Both the position numbers and the translations under genes were made by a program. Under the pieces are notes generated by a model, which saw only the letters and a list, made by a program, of their open reading frames with translations, did not search any database and had not been told where the DNA came from. This document shows, piece after piece, positions 13,101-25,100 of a stretch of 64,000 bases of DNA. The first letter of the stretch is position 1, and each line of letters begins with the position of its first letter. The stretch comes from Micromussa lordhowensis (Eukaryota; Cnidaria; Anthozoa; Scleractinia; Lobophylliidae): NCBI GenBank assembly GCA_964020085.1, contig OZ026604.1, positions 5,081,967 to 5,145,966 on the forward strand. Reading direction: 5' to 3'.

Positions 13101-16100
13101 GGCAACTTTGACCACTCCATGAGGACTAGCAAACCAAAGTCGTTTTTATAGCTCCACTGTTCGGCAACTTTTATCCTTTGTAAAAGTTCAGTTGAACCTT
13201 CAAAGCTCGGTGTACTTTCTGCTTGATAAAAAGTTCTAAATACGTACAAGAACTGAAAGCAACTTACTCGACGGCACTGTCTACAAATCATCGGCGACAT
13301 CATCGGCGCCATTTTAAATAACCCGCGCGCCTAGCTTTATGGGTTTGCTATCGATCATGTGATATTTTTCCGCATTTTTATTGGCTGCTTTGTGATTGAC
13401 CTTGACTGGCCTTTTTCCCAGTGTTCTCTCAATGATCCAGCGAGTTTACCAGAGCGCTCGACTCAACACAAACTTTCTGGAATTTAGAAGTGTTGGGTTC
13501 TTTCTTTTGTTGAAGATGTACGTCTACATTCTTGCAGCTGGAAGAATGATTTTCTGTGTGGATTTTCGTACTCGCCGAGACATGTGCAAACTTTTTTCAC
13601 TGAAAAAGAAAGCTAAATTAATGGCTTCTCCAAGAAAAAAACTTACATTCCCTGTGGAGTTTCGATATCAATGCTAAGCAGCTAAGGAAGCATTTTTGAT
13701 AAGCTGGAAGTTGACAAGTAAGCTATCGTGTTTTACATGTTTTGCTTTGCGACAAATTGAACGGCTTTCAAAACAGCAACACTGCGAGTGAGAAAAGACA
13801 GTGGAAATGAATATATGAAAGATCATATATTTGAGAAAAGGCAGTGTTGCTTTTCTTCAATTCTTTTACCACCCTTGTTTTGAAAGGCTTTATAGTCCAA
13901 GTTCTCACGTTTTCAAGCTCAAATTTAAACGTAAACTAAGTAATTATGTAATATAATATCTTCACGCTTTTGCGATATTATATTTGGTGAAAACCTTGCT
14001 CGATGTTTTTTTGTTTTTTTTTGTTTTTTTTTTTAGCTTTATTAGATTGCTAACAAAAATTTTATACAATTCAATTACTTATACCCACTAGTTACATTAC
14101 CTACAACAAGACGATGTAATTACAGATGCTACCTCGCTTGATCTTGCCTACATAAACTTTTTTTGAGGTGTCAGGCAATTTATTAAGCTCATTGAAAGGC
14201 CTGAGCTTAAATTTTAGATCCATTGTATATTTTAAAGTATTTTTATTTGAGAAGCAATTACATCAATTGCTGATTAAAACATTGGCATCCCTGTAAAGAC
14301 ACAGAAATATACTTATTATAAAATAATTGCTACATTTCCATTTGCTTCACTTCTGGCCAGGATGCTTGCCAAAGAAAGATAGACATATTAATTAACTACA
14401 TGTATTATTACATTAGGTTGCACAAAATATTGTGATTTGTCAGTACTGAGCAGATCAAATATTAGCCACAGCCAGAGGCTGAGGCAAATATTGATTTACT
14501 TTTATCTTCCATTCAATCACTAAAGCCGTGTTCACACTAAATGTTAATTATATTCAACTCAATTACGATTCAACATATCATACTCCATTCGATTTTCTTC
14601 AATTATGGTTCTGTTCACATCTGCGAAAATTCAAATAAACTAGGCAGGGTAACCTCGCAATCTAAAGTTGAAAACAAAATGGCGCCCTATCGAACAGCTG
14701 CCATGATATTCACCGCAATACTTGATTTGGAGGCCAGGAGAAAGGCAAAGGAAACTTCGAAGGCTAGAAGAAGAAAAATACGCCGTCTGAAACAGCAACA
14801 ACGGATGAGACAAACCACCACGTGTCCGCCATTTTGTTCAATCACGCACTGTAATTACTTCAAACAACCCCCTTTGGGTTGTTTGAAGTAATTGTAATCC
14901 AATTATAATCAGGGACTGTAATTAGTTGATGTGAACCCACTTTATATTTAATTCGATTATAATTCGATCATAATCGAGGCCTAATGTGAACACAGCTTAA
15001 GTTGGTTTTCATATTAATTTAAATGCTCCTGTACAGCTAATTTTGCCATTACAATTATGCATAAGCAGAATATTATTTGCAGCAAAACATACCATCATTC
15101 AATGCATTTTTCCTTCCTTTTCATTGGCTGAGAGGCAACGTAACCTGCAACTAAATGCCTACAAATGATGGTCAGCTCATGTGTAATTCAGTTTAAATGT
15201 GTTTAGCTGCAAATAATATTCTGCTCATGTGTAATTATTAAGCCATGTTCTTGTGTGAAAAATGGCACTCGCTTTCCCTGAGCTGCCAGAGAGTGATTTA
15301 AATATAAAATCAGATTGGTGATTGAACGATAAAACAATTATTGAACTTGGTTATCACAAAATATTGTGATTTGGCAGCGTCTCGCAGATCAATTATTTGC
15401 TTCAGCCTTTAGCTTTGGCAAATAATTGATCTGCTCGCAACTGACAAATCACAATATTTTGCTCAACCTCGTCCAATAATATTATTGTTAATTATTTGTA
15501 TTTGTAGGCAGTTATTTACAGATCACATGGCGCACTCTCGCTCAATGGAAAGGAAGAGAAAAATATTCTATTGAATAATAATGATTGTTATTTTTGTTTT
15601 GTTCCTACTGGTAGGTTGTGATTTCATTTCTTCTTAGCATGTTCTATATTGTACTATACGCTGTGGAAGCAAGCTTGTAAGTATGCTGAAAAAATATGTG
15701 GTACATGTACATGTGTCATTTTAGTACTAGTTCCAGCTTTTGAATTCAATGCTTCATGTAGGAAAAGAAAATAATACAGTACGGTGCTCACATGAACTAT
15801 TTTCTGAAAAATTTGGTTATAAATTAAAGTACTTGCAAAGTTGTGAATGAAATAATTTTGTAACAAATCCTGTGCACAATCTCCAAAAAAAAACAACGAA
15901 AACCTGAAAATATAACTCACTCCAGCATAAAAAAAACAACGAAAACCTGAAAATATAACTCACTCCAGCATTCCCCTCCTGCTTCTAAGCACAAGCTCGT
16001 GACAGGATGGCAGAATTTAGGGCTGGGTTGCTTGAAAGTGGGTTAATGCTAAACCCAGGATTTAAAGTTAAGTTAACTATTAATTTGTTCTGTGTCAAAA

Positions 16101-19100
16101 TGATTTTCAGTGCTTCTGTTTTTTGTACTTTGAGATTGTTCAAACTCAACTGAAGGACAAACAATAGAAACAGAAAACCCGACCAAATAGTTTCTAAACT
16201 CAAATCAAAATATTCTCACTTAAATAAAGCCTGTGTTAGCCTAATCAGGCTTTGAACAACGTGACCCGGAATGTTTCATACAAATACATTATGCAGCTAA
16301 CTGTCTAGGCAATGAATTATATTTCAAATGCAGTATGCACAAAAAGTATTGAAATTAAAATATAATTATACAAGAAATTTACATGTCTAGGTCTTCTTAA
16401 TTATGTGTACATCCACAGCTAGTGTACATTGTACATGTATTTGAGTCACTTTTCGACATTCTCAGTACACTGTGTCTGTAAGGGCCATATTGTTTTTCAC
16501 CTACATGTATTTCCCCCTTAACTGGTCCTTGAAAGGCCTAACCAAGTTCCCTTCAGACGTCCCCTTTTCCTCGCTAAGTCCACTGAATAAACCTCTGAAG
16601 ATAATGTTTGAAATTTACAGACCTTTTTGAGTGCAGATGTTACATGTAAATTTTAAAATTTTGAAGCGATACGGTTTTGACCTGCAAACTGGTTTGAAAT
16701 ACCTGCTCACTTCAACTTACATTTTGTATGACTAACCTTTTCCGTAATTGTTTTGAAACATTTTATAAATAATAATTTGCATTGTTTTCCAGCCCAGTTG
16801 AGCACTGCCTAGACATGACAGCACAAACACTATGGATATTTGACATTGCTTTTAATCTCTTTTTCTTGATGCACTTTTTACTTCGGGTAAGTTTTATTTT
16901 ATTTTTATTTTTTAAATATGAATATGTTGTAGGTCAAAATGAAATTAAGGTTAAAATGAAATTTCTTTGTCTCTTAACCCTAATTATTCACGGATCATGA
17001 ATAATTAGGAAGACAAAGGAAATTGAGAATCAAACAAGGTTTATAAAATCATTTTAACCTGAATTTCATTTTGACCTACAACATATACATTGTATATGGG
17101 TTATTGACCAAGCTTGTTCAGATGGCTGGATACTGGCCAAGTTTTTTGTGTGTGTTTATGGACCGAGACAGAGTCAAGGTCCAGAAACATGTAAAAAAAC
17201 AGAACAAGGCCAATATCCAGCCATCTTGACCGAACAACCTTGGTCTATAAAAGATTTATTATAATGGACTTTGATGAACCTGCCTTGGCTTAGGGGGAAA
17301 TGTTTCTTGATTGACACAGTACGTGATCCTGAGTGGTCAAGATAGTGCCATCTTGCCTGCTCGGGTAGCCAATCACAGTGTTGGATTTGGTTCATCTTGA
17401 TAATAAAATATTCAACAAACTCTGGTCAAAGAATGTTGAGTGACAGCAAAATTTGTTTTTATAGTTTCTTGCAGCAAATGATAAGCTGATGTTTTGGGTT
17501 GAGACTTTGTCCCTGGTCGACTTCTTGACCATTCCTCAGGTCTTTGTGTCTGTAGTCCTAAGACAGAACTGGCTAGGTATGAAAAAATAATTATTAATTT
17601 CTAATAATGTTTTGTAAATATGTCTATAAAAAGTCACAGGGAGTTTCACCAATGAATCCCTGACCTGCAGAGTGGATTCAGCGGTTGAGGCATCATGATC
17701 GGTTGATCTTGGATCGCTGACCCTGATCTTGATTATTGTAGTTACTGTATCGTGCTGTTAGTACTGGGCTTTAAAGGGCCATTACATGCAGGCCCAGTTG
17801 CTAATTTGTCAAGGGAGTTGTCAGCCAGCATGGCAATCGCAGTGTATTAAAATTATCTCAAAGGAATGCAGGTGGTTATTTACAATCTATTAGCCCAAAT
17901 GCACACCTCCTGAGGCTATCCGACACAACTATATACATTTGCCCACTGAGTAGTGAGTATCAAAGTTATAAGTTAGGATTGCTACATTGTAACTTAGAAC
18001 AGTTTTCAGCTCCAGTTATGGGACCTTATTTACATTACATCCCTTTTCTTTCAGGGTTAAGATTTCTTCGTGCCATGCAGTTGATAAGACTGGCAGATAT
18101 TCTTCAATACTTGGGAATTATACACTCCAGGTATGGTATAGTCTGGACAATACAATAGAGGATAAGTCTTCATAAATTAAGCTTAGTGATCCATTGGGCT
18201 GGTGGAATCATGGTTGCTTCATTAAGTAATGTTCTTATGGCCTGACCAATTTGGATTCTTGTTGATTTCGGTAATTCAGAAATTCTGTCTTTTTAACAAT
18301 TGAAATTTGCAATTTCTAACTCGATTCAGGGTGCAAAGAATACAAGGATTTTAGCTTGCCATAACTACCTGATGTACTAGTTGGAAAATGTTTCTCAGTA
18401 ACTCCCCAAAATTTCATCTCTAATAATACACATGAAAAAATTACCAGATTCTGATTGGCTGAGAGCAGTGCAGACACCAGTGCAAAAAGTGTAACACCAG
18501 TGCAAATTACACATCGTAATTCTGGATAATGATTGGCAGAAAGTCAATGAGACATTTTGTAGGCCAATGGTATCATGTAAAGCACCGACAAAAATTTTGT
18601 ACGGAAATTCTGAAAAACGTTTTCTCGAATGCGAAAAAAATGGCTTCAGGAAACATCTTTCGGCAATTTTTCTGGGCGAATTTTTTCATGTTTGTATTGT
18701 TAATAAGTAATCATACGGTTTTTCTCGTTCAATTTGAAATTAATTTGCACTTGTGAGTTTTTCAAAAAGCTGAAATTGCACTTGCTGAAGCGGCTCGTGC
18801 AATTTCAGCTTTTTGAAAAATAACTTGTGCAAATTAATGCCAAATTGAACTCGAAACCGTATGATTACCTATACTTAAACAGAACTGCTGTTAGTTGAAT
18901 TTGCTCAAAACATTTCTCAATAAACTTCTGATCACTTACCTATCAGACAAATAATGGACAGAATCCACTAGCCAAACTGGAAAATTTACTAGCCCTGCCT
19001 AGCAGGACAGGAAAAAAAAATTGAATTCTAGTTGCCCAGTGGGCCAGTAAATATCAATTGTCAGTTGCCCCCACCACTTACAATATTACTTGACCAATAG

Positions 19101-22100
19101 GCTCGCAAAGTTGATGATTTATCAGCTAACAAGACTACGGAGGCTAATTTCACTTGCCCACCGGACCACCAAACTTCCAGACTTGTCCAAGAGCACAATT
19201 TACTTGCCCAGGTGGCCAAAATGGACCTGCGTTTTTTTTCCTTCCCTGCTTAGACTACATGTATCCGACAGGGCCTTCTTTGCTCACTGTGATTATTTTT
19301 GTGTATGATTTCTTTTGTTATTCTTCAGTGGTATTATCACGTTGATGGTCATGGTTGGCAACTTGGCTGCTCTGTTGTTTACATCTGGTGGAATTCTTCA
19401 CTTGGTATGTACATGTATGGATGTTACTGATTGTTCCAAGTTTTAGACAGATTGTACAACTTACAGTACATGTACACTTGTGATCAAGATAGACAATTTC
19501 AGAAGACACAACAATCTTGCAAATGTACATGTAGGGTGCAGTCATAAAATTTTTAATTGAATTTTTCAGTGTAAATAGTCACCTACCTTTTGAAATAATT
19601 AGGTATATGTTACACTGTATAAATTATGTACATCCGAGCTGTCTAGAAGTGGAATGTGTTAACTTTGTTTTAAAAACTTCTAATGTCAAATGATGAATAT
19701 TACAATAGTAAGTAATGTCTCACATCAGGTGACTTAGAAACTTAATATTAATTATTATTAAGTAGCTTTCTTTCTTTCTTAGGTGGAAAATTCTGGAGAT
19801 CCTTGGGATTTCGTCAATGGCCAAAATCTGAATTATTTTGATTGTCTCTACTTTCTTGTGGTATGTTGTCAGTAGATCACTATATGCCTGTTTTTTTTTT
19901 TTAAATTTAACAACTTGCCCAATCACTATAGCAAACCAAGTTGTTGTCAAAACTTCCTGACTTGGTGTATTGATATCCATGAAGCTGACTTGCACATGTT
20001 GTGCTCAGAAGCCGATCAGACTCTGGAGCTTCATGACAACACCACAAGCTTCAGACACTCAGCATTAAAGTGATGCTTAATACAAGTTGTAGTTGCCTGT
20101 GAAGATAAAAACAAACACGCAAATAAACAAACAAACAATCTGTTAGTAGTCTTGGAGTCAGGTAGTTTTTCTCTCACTTTTACATGTACAGGGTGTAAAC
20201 CTGTGGGAAATTCATGGAATTACACATTATCATGACCAAATGCCCTGACAATATGACATGTAGCTATACTGCTGTACATATATAGACAACAGGGAACTTA
20301 CATGTAAGCAAACCACAACTGCAAGGGCTATCAGAACACCACCAAACAAATGATTTTATTAATGCATGGAACAATGGCTGTATACATGCGTTATAAATCT
20401 TTACATTTCTTTGCTGTCCTTTGCAAAACAATAATGTGAAATGACTAAGTTCTGCGTACTTTGGAGAACGTGCACTACGGCGGCTAATTTTTGGTATTTT
20501 CATTTTGAATTCAATGCTGTTGTTACATTTTTAGCTTGAAATGAGTTCTGAGAGCAATAGGTGCACTGAACAGATGTAGACAATTATTGCAAAATTCAAA
20601 GATAAAAATTAATACAAGTTCATTGTTTACTAGGCCTTGTCTTTGGGGTTGCCATTATCATTGCTTAAGTTCCCTAATGTATATCTCTACTGCAGTTAAG
20701 TTAACTGTTTATTTTTAAATTGATTTGTATTGATTTCTGTTGATTGACAGGTAACCATGTCTACAGTAGGTTTTGGGGATATATCTGCCGTAACATATTT
20801 TGGAAGAGTTTTTATGATGATATTTATCTCCATTGGACTGGTAATGTGAAATTTGGAGTTTAATACAATGTAATAATTACAAATAAGACTTTAAAAATGA
20901 GCTTGTCTGAGACTTCTATCACATACAGTTATATAGAAATTGAGAATGAATAATCTAATTGTTTTAGTGTAAATCCACTAGTCGTTGGAAATTCTTGTTA
21001 TAAAAATCCTCTTCAGACATTTGGAGAATGCAAAGAAGTGGCTGCCATTTTGTGGCTATGCTACCCACCATCTACAACAGAATAGATGTGTAGTTTAGCC
21101 AATCAGATAACGGCAAACATGATAGAATGCTTTAGAGTTACTGTATTTTAATTCCTGCTATAGTACAGGTACACTTCCAAGTCTATATTCAGTTAAGCCA
21201 ATAGGATACTGTTGTTAGTATCTTTATCCTTGTTTCGGCAAGAACTTCATGCTAGCCCACATATAGAGCACACTCCCATATTGTCTTATCCATATATATC
21301 CATATATGGTTATGTCCTATCCATATATGGATATGTGGGCTAGCATGAAGTTCTGACCCTTGTTTCTGTCACATTAGACGACTCTTAGAGGAGTATACTC
21401 TCCTGCTTGGGATCTGTTGTTAGCGAAGGCTGACAAAGTGGCCAGGGCTAATCTGCAATAATGAGTGCTCAACAGCCCCTTTAACTCTCCTTTGTAGAGC
21501 ACAAACAAATCCTAAACACGTCATGCTATCTCAATTAGCAGTAACCAATTAAAATAAGCCTTTCCAACACTGTTTGCCGGCTTAGAGTTGATATCACAGC
21601 TGTGTAAGGTGACAACTTGATATTTTTTTCTTGTCTCATTGTTAAGGGCATGTTTGCCACATACATTCCAGCCATCTTGGAATATATAAGTTCTCATACA
21701 ATTTACCATGGATCATACAAGTTACCAGAAGGAAAAAAGTAAGACTCTGCAGAATTCTGTTCTGCCTTTAATCAACAGTTTTTTGCTTAATGTGTATGTC
21801 ATTTTTGGATTGATTTCATGATCGTTATTATCTGTAACCACACAGTATACCTGTCAACGTTTCTGAAGTCAAACACATATGTGATTTTCATATCCATATT
21901 ACCCAAATTTCCGAAGAAAAATCTGAAGACTTCTGGACATTACTACAGCTGACGTTCTAGATTTAAGCAATAGAACACTTTTTCCGTGTTTATATAGCCT
22001 CATCTAAACACAAGGAGGGTTGGGAGAATTCGAGACAGTTATGTAAGCCCGAGACGTAGTTGAGGGTTTGCATAACTTTCGAGGATTCTCCCAACCCTCT

Positions 22101-25100
22101 GAGTGTTTAGATGAGGCTATATAAACACGGAAAAGTGTTCTATTGCTTTTATAAAATAATTCTCAAAAGTATGCGCGAATCTAAAACGTCACAACCGTGT
22201 TTACCTACTCTCATCTAAACACATCTATCGACCTTTGAGAGTGCGCGTAGTGGCTCAATTATTTTATAAAACAGCTTTGGAACATTGCTGAGGATTCCTA
22301 ATAATAACTACTGTACATGTAAGACACACCATAATGATCTCAAGTCTGTGTGCATGCAGTCCCTCAAACTGAAACACAAACTTTGAGCTTTCTATAATAA
22401 TTATAGAGGGCTAATCTGCAACTGTAAGGACTCAAACAAGACATTTAGGGCAGTTCACTGGACTGTGATTTGAAATCAATTTTCATGTTAATGGTTATTC
22501 ATTCAGAACTAGTAAGTTTGGAGTCATGCATGTGGAATTGCTATGTATGTATGTGACAGCAGGGTCCGAAATTGCGACTCACTGGTCGCCAATGAGCACT
22601 GGCGACTAAATTTTCAGAACTGGTCGCCTGCTGGCGACTTGCGTTTTGTCCGATAACTAAAGAAAAGCATGACACAACTTTTGTTTTTAAATCTCTATAT
22701 TAGGAAATGAATCAGATATGGTAGATAGTATACAACTCACCTTTACATCCCCAGTAAAATAATTATTGTCTACATATTACAAGAAAATCAGATAAAACTG
22801 AATGTATTTTGACACGTCGATACTGCGTTTACGGTGCACCATATTGTTTCAGCGGCTTCTTCCGAAACTGGCATCGCAGGCGCCCTTCAACACCGCATGC
22901 TTTTTATTTTCCGCGAAAATGGTGGCAGATGCAAATCAGTTGAAGGAATTGCATGAGTTTTTACGTGCGTGAAATGAAGATTCAGCAGAAAGGTTAATCC
23001 AAACTTTGAATCCTTCATCAGTTGTTGCTGTAGAGAAAGTAGATTTCACCAAACTGCTGAAGGATATCCTAGGAACTAGCTTAATTCCAGTTATGCGAGT
23101 CATTAGTCAAGAATGAAGCACTGTCAATGTTGCACTCAGCAGAGGTTCAGGCACTGGAATGACAAATGCTGCATGGTAGTGGCCTGGTGCGAAAAACATG
23201 GCGATCCTTCGATCGTCTTGACAGAACGCAAAAGGAAGATCATTTTGGACATAGCGCAAAGAACCAAACGGCAGTTTTTCTTTTGGTACATTTCTTCTTC
23301 AAAAGGTAGAGATACATGTAAGAGAGGGTACATAGTTGACTTGAAACATTTGGCAGTCGCACAAAACAGTGTATATTGTCGGCACGATTCGTTCTTCGTG
23401 GTTTTTTAGTGGTAGGTGTATAAATAATCAGCGTGTTTGTATTTAATCTTATATTTTGGCAGAAAAATCGCCGTTGCGGCCCCAAAGGTGTTCTCTTCGT
23501 TCTAAGTCTTAAAAGAAAAACTGGCGACCAGAATTTCCATGTGGTGTCCAAATTTTTTTTTTTTTGGGGGGGGGGGGGGGGGTTTGTTTCGCTGCGAAGG
23601 AAAAATTTTATTGACATATTTTGGCGACCACATTTTCCCATTTAGCGACTGAAAAAAAATGATCAGTCGCCAGTTGGCGCTGCCTAAAAAAGTTAATTTC
23701 GGACCCTGTGTGATCACCATTTTCAATGTGCATCCCTGTGACACATACATGAATATAGTACATGTTAATTGCTGGGTATGTTAAAGTTAAATGGTAAATG
23801 GACCAAATGAATAATAAGATTCTTGGATTTTTGATGTTCTAACATCAGAAACGGTTTTTGTTAGCTATGTTTCTCTGTGACCAGGAGATGTTTTAAATCA
23901 ATGTTGTTCTGATAATTCCAGGCATATCATTCTTTGTGGGTATATCACAAAACAGAGTGTGGAGACGTTTTTGAGGGATTTTCTTCATAAAGATCGATCT
24001 GATACCACAGTGAATGTAGTCATCATGGCAAAGTGAGTATAGACTTATTAAACAGGGTTGTAGTGAAGAAAACAGTCTCCCAGCCAAGATTTTCATTGAG
24101 CCGGTCACCATTTTTTGCATGAGACCTGGAACAAAATTTCATCCCCAATCTTTCGCAAAGCCTTGAATGTGGGGCTAGCTTAAATTTTGTGTTTACAAGA
24201 TGGCGGACGCAGTACACGGAAAGAGAACACGATAAAGAAGTGCTCAAAACAAGATTTTTTTCTCAATTACTCAAGTCTCATTATAGTGGCGCTGTTACTC
24301 AAGATAGTCAGGAATTTATTCCAAACTTTTCATTGAGTTTATGATGATTCAGATATCAAATGATTCCAGTGGCGGATCCAGACCTTGAGCTAAGGGGGGG
24401 GCCCGGTCTTGATTTACTTACCATGGCGGCCATTTTCCCTTCAGTCATTTCTTCTTTTTTTACCCAAAATAAGGGGGGGCCCGGGTCCCCAGGGCCCCTC
24501 CCCTAGATCCGCCACTGGATTGTAATTGTGCATAACCTAAAAACTGTTCGTCGTTCATTGATCATTGTTCGCCAAAATCCAGCCGGCAATCACCTCTTTC
24601 TCAGCTGGTGGATTTTGCAAGCAGCCAGTGCTTAGCGACAACGTTGATTAAAGGTTTGGTTAGTAGTTCTAAGTACTTTTTGTGTTAAGGAAAACAAATT
24701 GTCTCTATAGCAGAAGCAAGTCTAGCTCTTTTTACTGCAGAGACACATAATTCTCAATGTAATTCTTGGTAAAGAACAAAAAACATTGTATAATTTGGAA
24801 ACCTTGTTATAAAAAAAGTTGACTTATTTCTGGCAAACAAAATGCAGTCTTTGTGCGTACTTTGATTGTGTGAAAGGATCAATGCTAGTGTTACCTTGAT
24901 TGAAACAAAAGATATTGTTTTGGGCCTTGTTTCACATGGAGGACATAACTAAACACTTGACACATTGAAATTCTTTGAGGAATGAATGAACAAACCACTG
25001 ATACAGGGCTGTAATTTCATCGCCTAAGAGTAAATCCTCTTTTAATGGCATCTCAAGAGGGGTACTTCCAAAAAGTTCGGATAGGTATGTGCCACAGAGG

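Larger units (their letters stand above)
7131..16792 (+). other. BK intron region with the unfound S1 exon
   Basis: From the flanking phases the missing exon must have a length of 3n+2 (about 62 bases in relatives) and encode S1. I looked for an acceptor followed by V-x-x-V-F-x-L-S-I ... Y-F-I-D and found no convincing match. The rest is AT-rich intron with the foldback, MITE and SINE-like elements listed separately. It also holds imperfect repeats of a TTTTGATAGA-type word at about 8330-8560, T-runs at about 14006-14034, and nothing else recognisable. Confidence 0.6.
16793..18130 (+). other. BK exons for S2, S3 and S4 (voltage sensor)
   Basis: Three exons (16793-16886, 17465-17576, 18055-18130). 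S2 is [20 protein letters not shown], keeping the aspartate and arginine equivalent to human D153 and R167. S3 contains [18 protein letters not shown] with the D186 equivalent. S4 is [18 protein letters not shown]: the arginines matching human R207 and R210 are present, the R213 position is glutamine, and a new arginine sits three residues later. Human numbering is from memory of published Slo1 voltage-sensor work. Confidence 0.9.

Noticed and set aside
13396..13677. 93-codon open frame with a hydrophobic start
   Set aside because: Lysine-rich tail and T-rich composition, no family motif, no fit to BK phases; likely chance.
15590..15633. ATGATTGTTATTTTTGTTTTGTTCC followed by GTAGGT, considered as the missing S1 exon
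   Set aside because: No acceptor in frame (stop TGA 9 bases upstream), hydrophobic only by T-richness, and no S1 motif.
16107..16155. Acceptor-like TTTTCAG then [11 protein letters not shown] as another S1 candidate
   Set aside because: No usable donor, and the length cannot give the required 3n+2 exon.
23240..23750. Overlapping open frames on both strands rich in Pro/Lys or Gly
   Set aside because: Created by the T/G homopolymer run and repeat sequence inside the hAT-like element.
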